In this document: positions 1-8,935 of the stretch, in pieces
How positions within the stretch are numbered: position 1 is the first letter of the stretch
How the letters are laid out: every line of letters starts with the position of its first letter
NCBI GenBank assembly: GCA_964495375.1
Contig: CAZBWM010000025.1
Coordinates: forward strand, 8,407 to 72,406
Origin: JAIESQ01 sp964495375
GTDB lineage: Bacteria > Planctomycetota > Planctomycetia > Pirellulales > JAEUIK01
Direction of reading: 5' to 3'
Length of the DNA: 64,000 nucleotides
Notes under the pieces: generated by a model
What the model was told of the DNA's origin: nothing
Database searches by the model: none
Seen by the model: only the letters and a program-made list of their open reading frames with translations
Program-made: the position numbers and the translations under genes

Positions 1-3000
1 TGCGCCGCGATTCGCGAGAGCCGGCTGGGCATGTCCGACTCGAGCACCGGCATCGCGCTGCAGAAATTTGGCGATGCCCTCTACTACGACAGCAAATACA
101 GCGACGCCGCCGCGGCCTACCTCCGCGCCATCGAGTCGCTCGACGCCTCGCCCGGCGATCTGTCGCAAAGCCTGTCCTTGGCGTGCCGCCGTCTCGGCGA
201 CGCGTACTATTATCAAGGGCTGTACGACGACGCCCAGCCGTATTACGAGCGCGCTTTGACGCTGTACGAAAAGCTCTACGGCGACAAGCATGCCGAAGTG
301 GCCACGAGCCTCAACGACCTCGGCTGGAACCTCTGGAACATCAATCGCTTCGCCGACGCCGAGCCGATCCTGCGCCGCTGTGCCGCGATCCGCGAAGAGT
401 TGCTCGGACCCGAAGATGCCGAGCTCTCGCGCACGCTGGTCAAGTTGGCCGACGTGATCCACGCACAGCGCCGCTTCACCGAAGCCCAACCCCTCTACGA
501 GCGGGCCTGCGCGATCCGCGAAAAAGCGCTAGGCCAAGACGCCGACGTCGCCTTCCCCTTCATGTCGCTGGGCGAGAACCTCCACGAGCTGATGCGCTTC
601 GACGAGGCGCAGAAGGCCTACGCCCACGCCCTGGAAATCCGCCGCGCGAAACTGCAACCCACCGACGCGCTGATCGCCATCTCGCTGCAAGGGCTGGCCG
701 AAGTCGACATCGATTTGCGCCGCTTCGACTCGGCCGAGCAACGCATTAAAGAAGCCTTGCAGATTCAAGAGCAGGCCTTCGGTTCCGACCATTCGAACGT
801 GGGAGATTGCCTCGATGCTCTGGCACTCGTGCGGCTGGGCCAGGGGCGCTACGCCGAGGCCGAGTCGCTGGCCAGCCGGGCGCTGTCGATCCGCGAGCGC
901 GCCAACCCCCTCGACGAGGCCGACCTCGCCTCGGCCCAGTGCCGGTTGGCCAACGTCTTCGCGTTTCAAGGGCGCTACGACGAAGCCGAAGAGCTCTATC
1001 GTGGCGCGCTAAACATCCGCGAGCGCCTCTTTCTGTCCGACGATCCGCTGGTGGGCGAAACCATCTCGCTGTTGGCCAATCTGATCCATCACCAGAGCCG
1101 CCATAACGAGGCCGAACCCCTGTTCCGCCGCGCGCTCGAAATTCAATTGGTCTCGCCTGGTCCCGAAAGCCTCGACGTCGCCTGGACACGGCAAGGTCTG
1201 GCCGAGTCGCTGGCCGCCACGGCCCGCGTCGCCGAGGCCGAACCCCTCTTCGGGCAGGCGCTCGTGCAATTTCAGAAAGCCTGGGGAGACGACCACACTT
1301 CGATCGCCGATTGCATCTCATCGATCGCCGAGATGCGCGCCAGCCAGGATCGCCTCCCCGAGGCCGAAACGCTCTACCGTCAGGTGCTCGCCATGAGCGA
1401 GAAGCTGCTTGGCCCCGAGCATCCCGAGGTTGCGCTGGCCTTGTTCGATCTGGCAGACGTACTCAATCGCACCCAGCGCCAGGCCGAGGCCATGCCGCTG
1501 TTGGATCGCGCCGTCGATATCCAAAGCAAGGCGGGCATCAGCCTGCACGATCGCTTCTTGACCTACAACTTGCGGGCCGACGTCGCCTGGAAGCTCAACA
1601 AACGCGGCGACGCCCTGGCCGATCTGAAAACCGCCATGCGACTCGCAGAAGAGTTGCGCGGCTATAGCTCGGGGGCCGAGCAGGAGCGGGCCCAGTTCTT
1701 CGGCGGCTTTGTCGGCGCCTTCGAGCGGATGGTCGCCTGGCAAACCGAACTGGGCGACATGCCCGAGGCGCTGGCCGCCATCGAGCGGTCGCGAGCAAGG
1801 TCGCTGTTGGACGAAATGGGCATGCAGTCGACCGACCTTGAGTCGGGGCGCCCATTGGTCGAACGCCGTCAGTTGGCCGAAGCCGAAGGCCAAATCACCA
1901 CACGTCTCGGCGAGCTCGAAGTCGCGCTCAAGCAGGTGCTGGCCGACAAAACCCTTTCGAACGAAGCCCGGCTCGAGCGCCGCAAAGCGATCGAGAAGGA
2001 CCTGGCCGACGCCCGCGACGCGCTCTACAAGCACTATCGCCAGGCCCGCGCTTCGAACGCCACCTACAAGATCGTGCTGGACAAGTACATCTCCAGTAAC
2101 GAACCCCCGCGCCTGGGCGAGTTGCAGCGACGCCTGGTTCGCGACGACGGGCTGATGCTCCTCTACCTGCTCGGCGGCGAAGGGGGCTTTGTCCTCATCA
2201 TCGACGGTCAGGAAGCCAAGCTCAGGCCGCTGGCGATCGACGCCGCCGCGGCCACGGCCCTGGGTACTGATGCCGGCCCGCTCACTTCCGCCCGCCTGCA
2301 AAAAGCGCTCATGAACGCCGATCGCACCGGCGTGCTGCAACTCTTGCAGAAGCAGCAGCTCGACGCCAAGTTGCCGCCGAAGCTCGCCGCCCTCTGGAAT
2401 GTGCTGGTCCCCGAGGCCGAGCGGGCCCGGCTCACCTCCGGCAAGCTCAAGCGGCTGCTGGTCGTCCCCGACGGGCCGCTGGCGTTCCTACCGTTTGAAA
2501 CGCTGGTCGTCACGCCCGGCGCGCAGCCGGCCTATCTGCTCGATAGGGGGCCGGCCATTTCCTATGGACCGTCGGCCAAGGTGATGTACCTGCTGGCGGC
2601 GCGCCCCACGCCGGCGCTACCCGCCGGTCGCGAGCCCGTGCTGACCGTGGGCGATCCGAGCTATGCCTCGGCCGATGGCACGGTGCAAGTCGCGGGGGGC
2701 GGCCCGTCGCAGTCGCGCTATTCGTTGCACGGCGCGGTGCTGCCGCGGTTGCCCTACTCGGCCACCGAGTCGCAGTGGGTGTCCGACGTATTCACCAAGC
2801 AAGAGCTTGGCGCGGTTCGCCTCGTGGCGGCCGAAGCCACGGAGCGCCGCGTCCGCGCCGAGATCGCCGATCGTCGGCTCTTGCACCTGGCCTGCCACGG
2901 TCTGACCGATCAAACGCACGGCAACTTCTACGGGGCGCTGGCCCTGACCGAAGACGCCGCCGCGACGGCCGACCCGGCCAACGACGGTTTCCTCACGCTC

Positions 3001-3342
3001 GCCGAAATCTACACGCTCAATTTGCGTAGTTGCGAGCTGACGATCTTAAGCGCTTGCCAAACCAACTACGGCCCCGAGCAGCAAGGCGAAGGCATCTGGG
3101 CCCTCTCGCGTGGCTTTCTCGTGGCCGGCTCGCGGCGCGTCGTCGCCAGCAACTGGGTCGTCGACGACGAGGCCGCCGCCAGCCTGATCAGCATGTTCTG
3201 CTCGGGCGTCGCCAAGGCCGAGCACGAGCATCAGCCGGTCGACTACGCCGGCTCGTTGCAAGAATCGAAACGCCGCATCCGCCGCCAGGAGAAATGGTCG
3301 AGCCCCTACTACTGGGGAACTTTCGTCCTCGTCGGGCCCTGA
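1..3342 (+). CDS. TPR-CHAT protein, 5' end outside the window
   Basis: The frame is open from base 1 and codes for recognisable TPR sequence before the first ATG (31), so the true start lies upstream. Roughly 40-1700 encodes about a dozen 42-residue TPR units of the kinesin-light-chain type, with recurring A-E-x-L-x-x-R-A-L-x-I-R-E. A charged coiled-coil stretch follows (about 1860-2080), then a C-terminal CHAT domain (about 2390-3340), a caspase-clan (CD) peptidase fold. The expected catalytic pair is visible: His in HLACHG (codon 2896) and Cys in SACQTNYG (codon 3055). The family typically pairs TPR scaffolds with a protease released by a partner or ligand. No signal peptide can be judged because the N-terminus is missing. 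The next gene on the same strand is also caspase-like. Family assignment is firm; substrate unknown. Confidence 0.93.
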   Translation, partial: CAAIRESRLGMSDSSTGIALQKFGDALYYDSKYSDAAAAYLRAIESLDASPGDLSQSLSLACRRLGDAYYYQGLYDDAQPYYERALTLYEKLYGDKHAEVATSLNDLGWNLWNINRFADAEPILRRCAAIREELLGPEDAELSRTLVKLADVIHAQRRFTEAQPLYERACAIREKALGQDADVAFPFMSLGENLHELMRFDEAQKAYAHALEIRRAKLQPTDALIAISLQGLAEVDIDLRRFDSAEQRIKEALQIQEQAFGSDHSNVGDCLDALALVRLGQGRYAEAESLASRALSIRERANPLDEADLASAQCRLANVFAFQGRYDEAEELYRGALNIRERLFLSDDPLVGETISLLANLIHHQSRHNEAEPLFRRALEIQLVSPGPESLDVAWTRQGLAESLAATARVAEAEPLFGQALVQFQKAWGDDHTSIADCISSIAEMRASQDRLPEAETLYRQVLAMSEKLLGPEHPEVALALFDLADVLNRTQRQAEAMPLLDRAVDIQSKAGISLHDRFLTYNLRADVAWKLNKRGDALADLKTAMRLAEELRGYSSGAEQERAQFFGGFVGAFERMVAWQTELGDMPEALAAIERSRARSLLDEMGMQSTDLESGRPLVERRQLAEAEGQITTRLGELEVALKQVLADKTLSNEARLERRKAIEKDLADARDALYKHYRQARASNATYKIVLDKYISSNEPPRLGELQRRLVRDDGLMLLYLLGGEGGFVLIIDGQEAKLRPLAIDAAAATALGTDAGPLTSARLQKALMNADRTGVLQLLQKQQLDAKLPPKLAALWNVLVPEAERARLTSGKLKRLLVVPDGPLAFLPFETLVVTPGAQPAYLLDRGPAISYGPSAKVMYLLAARPTPALPAGREPVLTVGDPSYASADGTVQVAGGGPSQSRYSLHGAVLPRLPYSATESQWVSDVFTKQELGAVRLVAAEATERRVRAEIADRRLLHLACHGLTDQTHGNFYGALALTEDAAATADPANDGFLTLAEIYTLNLRSCELTILSACQTNYGPEQQGEGIWALSRGFLVAGSRRVVASNWVVDDEAAASLISMFCSGVAKAEHEHQPVDYAGSLQESKRRIRRQEKWSSPYYWGTFVLVGP

Positions 3343-3374
3343 TGATCCCATCGGAAAAACAACTTCACCGCAGT

Positions 3375-3397
3375 CCCTTTCCCCTAACGGGAGAGGG
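3375..3397. repeat. CCCTCTCCC-type hairpin, copy 1
   Basis: A near-perfect inverted repeat (CCCTTTCCC / GGGAGAGGG around a 5-base loop) followed by a G-rich tail, in the 273-base gap between the CHAT and caspase genes. Related copies lie at 5807-5831 and 26226-26265. It could act as a transcript-ending or stabilising hairpin, but there is no T-tract. The rest of the gap shows nothing I recognise beyond the ribosome-binding site of the next gene. Confidence 0.6.
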
Positions 3398-3615
3398 TTT
3401 AAGTGAGGGGGGCGGACAGATCGGATGTTGTTTTTCGGTGATCCGTAAGCTGTAAGATTCGGTCCGTTACGCCGTAACAACAATTGCAGGTAGATGCCGA
3501 GCCGGTCGCACGCGACGGGCCCACGCATCCGAATATCGATAACAGCACAAAAGTCACACCCGCGCTCCCGGCCAACACGGCATACGGGGCGAGCGCCGAG
3601 CCAGGAGTCCGCATC

Positions 3616-5781
3616 ATGAAGTCGCTAGTTCGCCGCGCGATCGCGGCTTTCACCGTCAGTGGCTTGGGCAGTTTGGCCGGCGCCATGGCGCTCTTGGCCG
3701 CGCTGCTTCCCGCCGAGTTGCTCCACGCGCAAGGTTCGACCGCCTTGCCGCAGAACGATCCGCATCGCTACGCCGTGCTGATCGGCGCGGAGAAGTACCA
3801 GAAGTTCCCGCAACTGCGCTATACGGTCAACGATTGCACGCAGTTGCAACAAACGCTGGTCGAGCGCGGCGGCTTCGCTCCCTGGCAAATGACCGTCATC
3901 ACCGACGACAACCAGTATTTCCAGCCGAACCGCGAGGCCGTGATGGCCCAGTTGCAGAGCGTGCTCGGCCGCGTCGGCCCTGACGACGAAGTGCTCGTCT
4001 TCTTTTCCGGTCACGGCTGCCAGGATGCGCAGGGCAGTCTGTACCTGGCCACGCTCGATTGCGATCCCGACAACCCCGCCGAAACCGGTGTCCCCATCCT
4101 TTGGCTCCGCGAACAACTGGCCGCCTGCAAGGCCAAGTTCAAGCTCCTCATTCTCGACGCCTGCCACGCGGGCAGCGAAAAAGGGGAGGAGCAGAAAGGG
4201 GTCGCCGCCCAGCAACTCGGCAAGCCATTCGATACGCCCGAGCTCAACAGCGTCGTCACCCTGGCCAGCTCGAAGGACAGCGAAACCAGCCAGGAGTGGG
4301 ATGAAAAGCAGCAATCCCTCTTCACCTACTGGCTCAATCAAGGGCTCAAAGGGCACGCCGACGAAAACGGCGACGGCTCGGTCGACATCGACGAGCTGAA
4401 CAAGTACGTCCATCGCAACGTTACCCACACCGCTGAGAAGCGCTTCCATCGCCAGCAAACGCCGGTGCGCATCGTTCGCAGCGGGCAGCCCGGCGTGCCC
4501 GTCGTGCTGCAACTGCGCCCCTTGTCGCTCAAGCAGGTCGTGGCCGACATGGCCGAGCAGCTCACCTGGGCGCTGGAAGAACGCGGTCTCAAGCAGGTGG
4601 CCGTGCTCGAATTCACCACCGACACCAAGCTCGGCGAAGCGCTCGGCGCCAACTTCGGCCTGTTGGGCAAATTCTGCGCCACCGACCTGCAGCGCAATCT
4701 CACGCAGCAGTCGGCCTCGCACTTCTCCGTGCTCGATCAGCGCCGCTTGCAAGGCGCGCTGAAGAAAAACCTGTTCAAGATCGAAGACCTCGGCTCCGAC
4801 GAAGCCATGAAGCGACTGGCCGCGGCGCTCGACGGGCTCCCCGTCATCGCGCTGGGCACGCTGCGCAGCCGGTTCGGTCGCCAGGTCACCTTGCAGTGCA
4901 ACCTGATCGAAACCGCCACCGGCGAAATGGCCTCGTCCGTTGGTGGTGTCGCCTATCTCAACGAGTCGGAATGGGCCATGCTGGGCCGTAGCGCCGTGCT
5001 GGCTGGCGGTGACACCCCGGCGCCGCCGCCGACGATCGACGACGACCCCGCCACCGGCGGCGCCGGTGTGCATGCCAACCAGGTCGTCTATGAGCTCGAC
5101 AAAAAATCAAAAGGCCCGAACCCGCTGGCCGATCCTAACTTCCCGTTCCCGGTGCGGCTCCGCGTCAACGGCAAGTTCCGCCAGGGCAAGTTCGTCGGCA
5201 ACAACTACTATCTCCCCGTCCGCGCCGGCGAAGAGTACGAGATTGTCGTCGATCACCGAAGCAACGACACCGTGATGATGCGGTTGTTGATCGACGGGCT
5301 GAACTCGCTGCCCGAAAAAGAAACCAGCACCAAGGGCGTACGCACCGAGATCATCGCCAAACGCGTGAGTCTCGACGAAGCCCGTGCCTGGGTGCTCGAT
5401 CCCAAGCGGTCGCGACGCTTCGTCATCAAGGGTTTCGTCTCGCAGACGGGCAAGCAAGGCAAGGTTCGCAAGTTCACCGTGGTCGACGGTCAACAGTCGC
5501 TGGCTGCCCGGCAGGAGTTCACCGATCAACTGGGCCTGATCACCGTGGCCTTCTACAAGCCTGCCTCCGAAGCCCGCGCCGCGGTGGGGGCCACACTCGG
5601 CAGCGCCCTGGGCACCGGCGCCGGCGAACAGATCGACGTTGACCTGACCGAGCGCAAGCTGAAGGTCGGCGAATTCATCGGCGTAGTCCACCTGCGTTAT
5701 GCCGACGAAGCGACGATCGCCGCGGCCGAGCAGGCCCCGACTGAGGACGAGGAAGTCTCCCCCACGCCGAATGCCACGTAG
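3616..5781 (+). CDS. Exported caspase-family protein with CsgG/FlgO-like domain
   Basis: The ATG at 3616 is chosen over the longer frame because AGGAG (3603-3607) sits just upstream and the next residues form a signal peptide (MKSLVRRA, hydrophobic core, cleavage near LLHAQG), predicting secretion. The 721-residue product has a peptidase C14 domain (about 45-300) with catalytic His133 in SGHG and Cys183 in LDACHAG. Inside it lies a calcium-binding EF-hand-like loop (Asp249-Glu260, D-E-N-G-D-G-S-V-D-I-D-E), which fits the calcium dependence of many metacaspases. Residues about 320-460 (start VAVLEF, later LGTLRSRFG) resemble CsgG/FlgO-type domains that assemble at the outer membrane. The C-terminal 200 residues look beta-rich and unassigned. 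It follows the TPR-CHAT gene by 273 bases. Substrate unknown. Confidence 0.85.
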   Translation: MKSLVRRAIAAFTVSGLGSLAGAMALLAALLPAELLHAQGSTALPQNDPHRYAVLIGAEKYQKFPQLRYTVNDCTQLQQTLVERGGFAPWQMTVITDDNQYFQPNREAVMAQLQSVLGRVGPDDEVLVFFSGHGCQDAQGSLYLATLDCDPDNPAETGVPILWLREQLAACKAKFKLLILDACHAGSEKGEEQKGVAAQQLGKPFDTPELNSVVTLASSKDSETSQEWDEKQQSLFTYWLNQGLKGHADENGDGSVDIDELNKYVHRNVTHTAEKRFHRQQTPVRIVRSGQPGVPVVLQLRPLSLKQVVADMAEQLTWALEERGLKQVAVLEFTTDTKLGEALGANFGLLGKFCATDLQRNLTQQSASHFSVLDQRRLQGALKKNLFKIEDLGSDEAMKRLAAALDGLPVIALGTLRSRFGRQVTLQCNLIETATGEMASSVGGVAYLNESEWAMLGRSAVLAGGDTPAPPPTIDDDPATGGAGVHANQVVYELDKKSKGPNPLADPNFPFPVRLRVNGKFRQGKFVGNNYYLPVRAGEEYEIVVDHRSNDTVMMRLLIDGLNSLPEKETSTKGVRTEIIAKRVSLDEARAWVLDPKRSRRFVIKGFVSQTGKQGKVRKFTVVDGQQSLAARQEFTDQLGLITVAFYKPASEARAAVGATLGSALGTGAGEQIDVDLTERKLKVGEFIGVVHLRYADEATIAAAEQAPTEDEEVSPTPNAT

Positions 5782-5806
5782 TCGGCGCGAACTCCGGTCA
5801 CCTACT

Positions 5807-5831
5807 CCCCTCTCCCCTCGCGGGAGAGGGG
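5807..5831. repeat. CCCTCTCCC-type hairpin, copy 2
   Basis: CCCCTCTCCC / GGGAGAGGGG with a CTCGC loop, a perfect 10-base-pair stem, 25 bases after the caspase stop. It is the same family as 3375-3397 and sits at the 3' end of that gene, so a terminator or mRNA-stabilising role is possible. No T-run follows. Confidence 0.65.
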
Positions 5832-5868
5832 TCGGGGTCTAGAGAACTTTTCTCAGGGCCCGTCCAAA

Positions 5869-6168
5869 ATGGCGGGAATGAACGCAACGTCACGGCCGCA
5901 GCGCCTCAGCCTGCACACCCTGATTCTGTACGTAATTCTTGCTTGCCTATTCTTCGCCCATCTTGGCGAGGTCCGCAAGAATTGGCGACTTAGTAGCGAA
6001 GTGCAGACCCTTCGCAGTTGGGACATGCGCATCGCGACCCGTGAGATTCGCGAGGCACTGGAATCCTTCGAGCGCACAAAAGACTCAAGCCAGCTTCGAT
6101 CGCAGCTCGCTGAAATCGAGACTTCTGTTCGATCGCGTCCAATCTGGGGCCCTGAAGGGGCCGATTGA
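5869..6168 (+). CDS. Small single-helix membrane protein
   Basis: A 99-residue product with start at 5869 or 5878 (two nearby ATGs). A basic N-terminus (RPQRLSLHT) is followed by one hydrophobic helix (about residues 16-32) and then a charged, heptad-like region rich in Leu, Glu and Arg that could form a coiled coil. The RLSLHTLIL start resembles the RLST-type helix of the small proteins at 21522-25233, so it may be a distant member of that planctomycete-type family. It lies between a caspase gene and an oxidoreductase on the same strand. No function can be named, and the gene could be spurious. Confidence 0.45.
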   Translation: MAGMNATSRPQRLSLHTLILYVILACLFFAHLGEVRKNWRLSSEVQTLRSWDMRIATREIREALESFERTKDSSQLRSQLAEIETSVRSRPIWGPEGAD

Positions 6169-6278
6169 AGAGCGATTTCAAATGGTAGGACCACCTGTTT
6201 CAATTTCCCTTGCGATCGACCATCGTGGCGCGGAAAATGAAACCTTCCGCTGGTCGCCACACTCGGGGAATCAACCTC

Positions 6279-7619
6279 ATGACCGCTTCGCTTGCTCGTC
6301 GCGATTTTTTGCTCGGGTCGCTGGCTGTCGCCGGCGGAGTGCACACGCTCGGTCGCCGCGCTCGGGCGGCTGACGATTCGCCGCGCGCTACGGATTCCGC
6401 TTCGCGAACCTCGGCCAACGATCGATTGGCCATCGCCGTGATGGGCACGAACGGTCGCGGCCATTCGCTGGCACTGGCCTTCGCCAAACAAGAGGGGGTC
6501 GACGTCGCGACCATCTGCGATGTCGATAGCGACGTGGCGGCGAAAACCGCCGCTGCCCTGTCGAGCGAGCGTGGGCAGCAGCCCAAACAGGAAGCCGACT
6601 TTCGCCGCGTGCTCGACGATCGGGCGATCGACGCCCTGGTGATTGCCGCCCCCGATCACTGGCACGCGCCCGCCACGGTGCTGGCCTGCCAGGCGGGCAA
6701 GCACGTCTACGTCGAAAAGCCGGCCTGCCACAACCCGCGCGAAGGGGAGCTGATGGTCCAGGCCGCCGCCAAGTACGATCGCCGCGTGCAGCTCGGCACG
6801 CAGCGCCGCAGCTCGCCCGAAGTTCGTCAGGCGATCGAGCGCATGCAAGCCGGCGAGCTGGGACGTGTCCGCATGGCCCGCAGTTGGATCGCCAGCATTC
6901 GCCCCGCGATCGGTCATGGTCGCTCGGTCGATCCCCCGGCCCGGCTCAACTACGACCTTTGGCAAGGCCCCGCCCCGCGCGAGCCGTACCGCGACAACGT
7001 CATCCACTACCACTGGCACTGGTTCTGGACCTGGGGAACCGGTGAGCTGGGCAATAACGGGATCCACGGGCTCGATCTTTGCCGCCAGGCGATGCAGGTC
7101 GATTGTCCCCGTGAAGTCGTCTGCGGGGGTGGAAAGCTTTTCTTCGACGACGATCAACAAACGCCCGACACCGAGCTGGCGACCTTCCGCTTCGGCGAGC
7201 CAGGGCACGACGAACGGCTCATCCACTGGGAGCATCGCACCTGGCATCGCCACGGCGGCCGCGGCCGCGACTGGGGCTGCGAGTTCTACGGCGACCAGGG
7301 AACACTCACGCTTGATAGTTCCCAGTGGGAGATTCTCGACCGCGACGGTAAGCAGACCGCCGCGGTCAAAATCAGCAATGGCGAGTCCGAGCACCTGGCG
7401 AACTTCTGCGCGGCGATCCGCTCAGGCGCGCCGCTGCAAGCGCCGATCGACGAGGGCGTGTCGAGCACACTGTTGTGCCACTTGGGCAATATCGCCTACC
7501 GCACCAGCAGCACCGTGAATCTCGATCCAGCCACGAAGCAGCTCGCCGCATCGAGCAGTGTCGAGCAGCAGAACCTCTGGTCGCGCGAGTATGCCCCCGG
7601 TTGGGAAGTGAAACTCTAG
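6279..7619 (+). CDS. Tat-exported Gfo/Idh/MocA-family oxidoreductase
   Basis: NAD(P)-dependent oxidoreductase of the Gfo/Idh/MocA family, which act on sugars and inositols. The start at ATG 6279 places a Tat signal (ARRDFLLGSLAVAGG) at the N-terminus and has GGGGAA upstream; the earlier in-frame ATGs (6210, 6237) would bury it. The mature part begins with a Rossmann strand (LAIAVMGTNGRG), then VAAPDHWHAP and the family EKP motif in VEKPACHNPREG, where the lysine is catalytic. The C-terminal alpha/beta domain continues to the end of the 446-residue protein. Exported members are abundant in planctomycetes and are thought to process polysaccharide-derived sugars, but the substrate cannot be read here. 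Downstream lie two inverted hairpin repeats and a convergent CYTH gene. Confidence 0.92.
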   Translation: MTASLARRDFLLGSLAVAGGVHTLGRRARAADDSPRATDSASRTSANDRLAIAVMGTNGRGHSLALAFAKQEGVDVATICDVDSDVAAKTAAALSSERGQQPKQEADFRRVLDDRAIDALVIAAPDHWHAPATVLACQAGKHVYVEKPACHNPREGELMVQAAAKYDRRVQLGTQRRSSPEVRQAIERMQAGELGRVRMARSWIASIRPAIGHGRSVDPPARLNYDLWQGPAPREPYRDNVIHYHWHWFWTWGTGELGNNGIHGLDLCRQAMQVDCPREVVCGGGKLFFDDDQQTPDTELATFRFGEPGHDERLIHWEHRTWHRHGGRGRDWGCEFYGDQGTLTLDSSQWEILDRDGKQTAAVKISNGESEHLANFCAAIRSGAPLQAPIDEGVSSTLLCHLGNIAYRTSSTVNLDPATKQLAASSSVEQQNLWSREYAPGWEVKL

Positions 7620-7654
7620 GGCGTCCGTGAGGGCTCTTGGCTGAAGAACGACTG

Positions 7655-7697
7655 GGTGGCCCAGCCGCTTGCGGCTGGGTCGCGCAGCGACAAGAAA
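7655..7697 (+). repeat. Double-hairpin repeat, copy 1
   Basis: GGTGGC, then stem 1 (CCCAGCCGC, TT loop, GCGGCTGGG at 7660-7679), then stem 2 (GTCGC-GCA-GCGAC, 7679-7691) and an AAGAAA tail. It pairs with the inverted copy at 7745-7789, in which both stems carry different bases but remain paired. It lies between two convergent genes. Confidence 0.75.
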
Positions 7698-7744
7698 CCC
7701 TTCTGAAACCGACCCGGCTGAAATGGCCCACGCAGCATGAATGG

Positions 7745-7789
7745 ATTCTTGTGGCTGCGCCACCCGACTGCGAGCAGTCGGGCCACCCG
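7745..7789 (-). repeat. Double-hairpin repeat, copy 2 (inverted)
   Basis: Read on the minus strand: GGGTGGC, stem 1 (CCCGACTGC / GCAGTCGGG, 7763-7782), stem 2 (GTGGC-GCA-GCCAC, 7751-7763), then AAGAAT. It has the same architecture as 7655-7697 with compensatory changes in both stems. It lies just before the 3' end of the CYTH gene. Confidence 0.75.
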
Positions 7790-7801
7790 TTGACGGCTTC
7801 G

Positions 7802-8377
7802 TCAGCCGCTGTCCACTTCCAACAGCATTTCCAAATAGCTGCGGCGCTCGCTGCGCGTCAGACCCAGTTGTGCGGCCAGCGACTTGATCGCTCCCCGCGC
7901 ACCGTCGGCATCCTCTTCGTGGGTGACCAGCTCGATTTCGACGAACAACCCCACGCGCGCCACCTCGTCGAGCGCGATCTCGATGTGCCGGCTTTGCCAA
8001 TCGAGCACCCCCGGCGTGCGAATTTTGGCGACCTCACGAACGGGCCGGAAGGAGAGCTCCTCGAGTAGTTCGGCGAAACGGGCGAGTCCTGCCGCGCCAG
8101 GTTCGATCGGCAGCTCGATCTCGCGGCGCGTCTTGGTCGCCGCGTCGAGCTTGGGCCCCTTATAAGTGACGCGGTTTTCGTCACCCACGCGGCGCAAACG
8201 GAGCGCTTCGTCGGTCTGGGCGAAATCACGCGCCGGATGTGCGAAGTAACGATCGACCTGCTCCAGCGGAGTGCTCCACTGGCAGCCCAGCGCGGAGAGC
8301 CGCGCAAAGATCTCGTCACGAGTTGGCGTTCCCTCGCCCGCTTCGAGCGGAAACTTCTGTTCGACTTCAAGCGTCAT
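7802..8377 (-). CDS. CYTH-domain protein (class IV adenylate cyclase/triphosphatase-like)
   Basis: A 191-residue CYTH protein starting with the family signature E-x-E-x-K (EVEQK, residues 4-8) that lines the metal-triphosphate tunnel. It continues with basic and acidic strands typical of the fold (EALRLRRVG, VTYKGPK, RREIELPI, EIELVTHEEDA). CYTH enzymes hydrolyse inorganic or thiamine triphosphate or, in the CyaB class, make cAMP; the sequence alone does not decide, although this length and layout match proteins usually labelled class IV adenylate cyclase. It begins 17 bases after the GNAT gene stop and is probably the last gene of an oxidoreductase-GNAT-CYTH operon. Confidence 0.85.
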   Translation of the reverse strand: MTLEVEQKFPLEAGEGTPTRDEIFARLSALGCQWSTPLEQVDRYFAHPARDFAQTDEALRLRRVGDENRVTYKGPKLDAATKTRREIELPIEPGAAGLARFAELLEELSFRPVREVAKIRTPGVLDWQSRHIEIALDEVARVGLFVEIELVTHEEDADGARGAIKSLAAQLGLTRSERRSYLEMLLEVDSG

Positions 8378-8394
8378 GCTTCAATCTTAGGATC

Positions 8395-8913
8395 TCACCT
8401 TAACCGGGCGTAGATCAACCGGTCGGTCAACTCGCAATCCTTGAACACCGCGTCGCGATGCCGGGCCTCGCAAAAGAAGCCCGCTTTTTCCAGCACCCGG
8501 GCCGAGGGTCGGTTCCAGCCGAACACCCCCGCCTCGAGCCGGGCGATGTCGGCGAACGTGGCCAGCGCCCAATCGGCGAACGCGCGCACCACTTCGCTGC
8601 CGATGCCGTGCCGCCAGTAGGCCTCGCCCAGCCAGTAGCCGATCTCGGCGGTGCGGCAATCGACGTCGCCGCGCCGTTCGAGACCGATACCGCCGGCGGG
8701 GTGCCCCTCGACCGCAATACAGAAATTCATTTGCGGCGACTGCTCGGCGGCAAACGCCAGCCAGCCCCGCGCGTCTTGGCGCGTGTAGGGGTGCGGAAAC
8801 CGATCGCGCAGGTTGCGCCACACGCGGCGGTTATTGGCCTGCGCGACGAGCTCTTCGAGATCGTCGGCCCGCCAAGGGCGCAGCGTGCAGCGGGTGAGCT
8901 GGATTTCGACCAC
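8395..8913 (-). CDS. GNAT-family N-acetyltransferase (RimJ/RimL type)
   Basis: A 172-residue acetyltransferase of the RimJ/RimL subgroup, which transfers acetyl from acetyl-CoA to an N-terminus or small amine. Visible landmarks: the N-terminal strand LRPWRADDLEEL, the central IGYWLGEAYWRHGIGSE, where the R/Q-x-x-G-x-G/A loop binds CoA (RHGIGS), and the late strand with NRPSARVLEKAGF typical of the fold. It starts with GTG, 22 bases after the upstream oxidoreductase stop on the same strand and 17 bases before the CYTH start, so the three are probably co-transcribed. The acceptor is unknown. Confidence 0.87.
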   Translation of the reverse strand: MVEIQLTRCTLRPWRADDLEELVAQANNRRVWRNLRDRFPHPYTRQDARGWLAFAAEQSPQMNFCIAVEGHPAGGIGLERRGDVDCRTAEIGYWLGEAYWRHGIGSEVVRAFADWALATFADIARLEAGVFGWNRPSARVLEKAGFFCEARHRDAVFKDCELTDRLIYARLR

Positions 8914-8935
8914 GGTCGTCGCAGCAATCCGTAGG

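Noticed and set aside
3484..3615. Longer start for the caspase protein
   Set aside because: The added residues are polar and would hide the signal peptide; AGGAG supports 3616.
5853..7394. 513-residue minus-strand frame
   Set aside because: Antisense to the Tat oxidoreductase; composition artefact.
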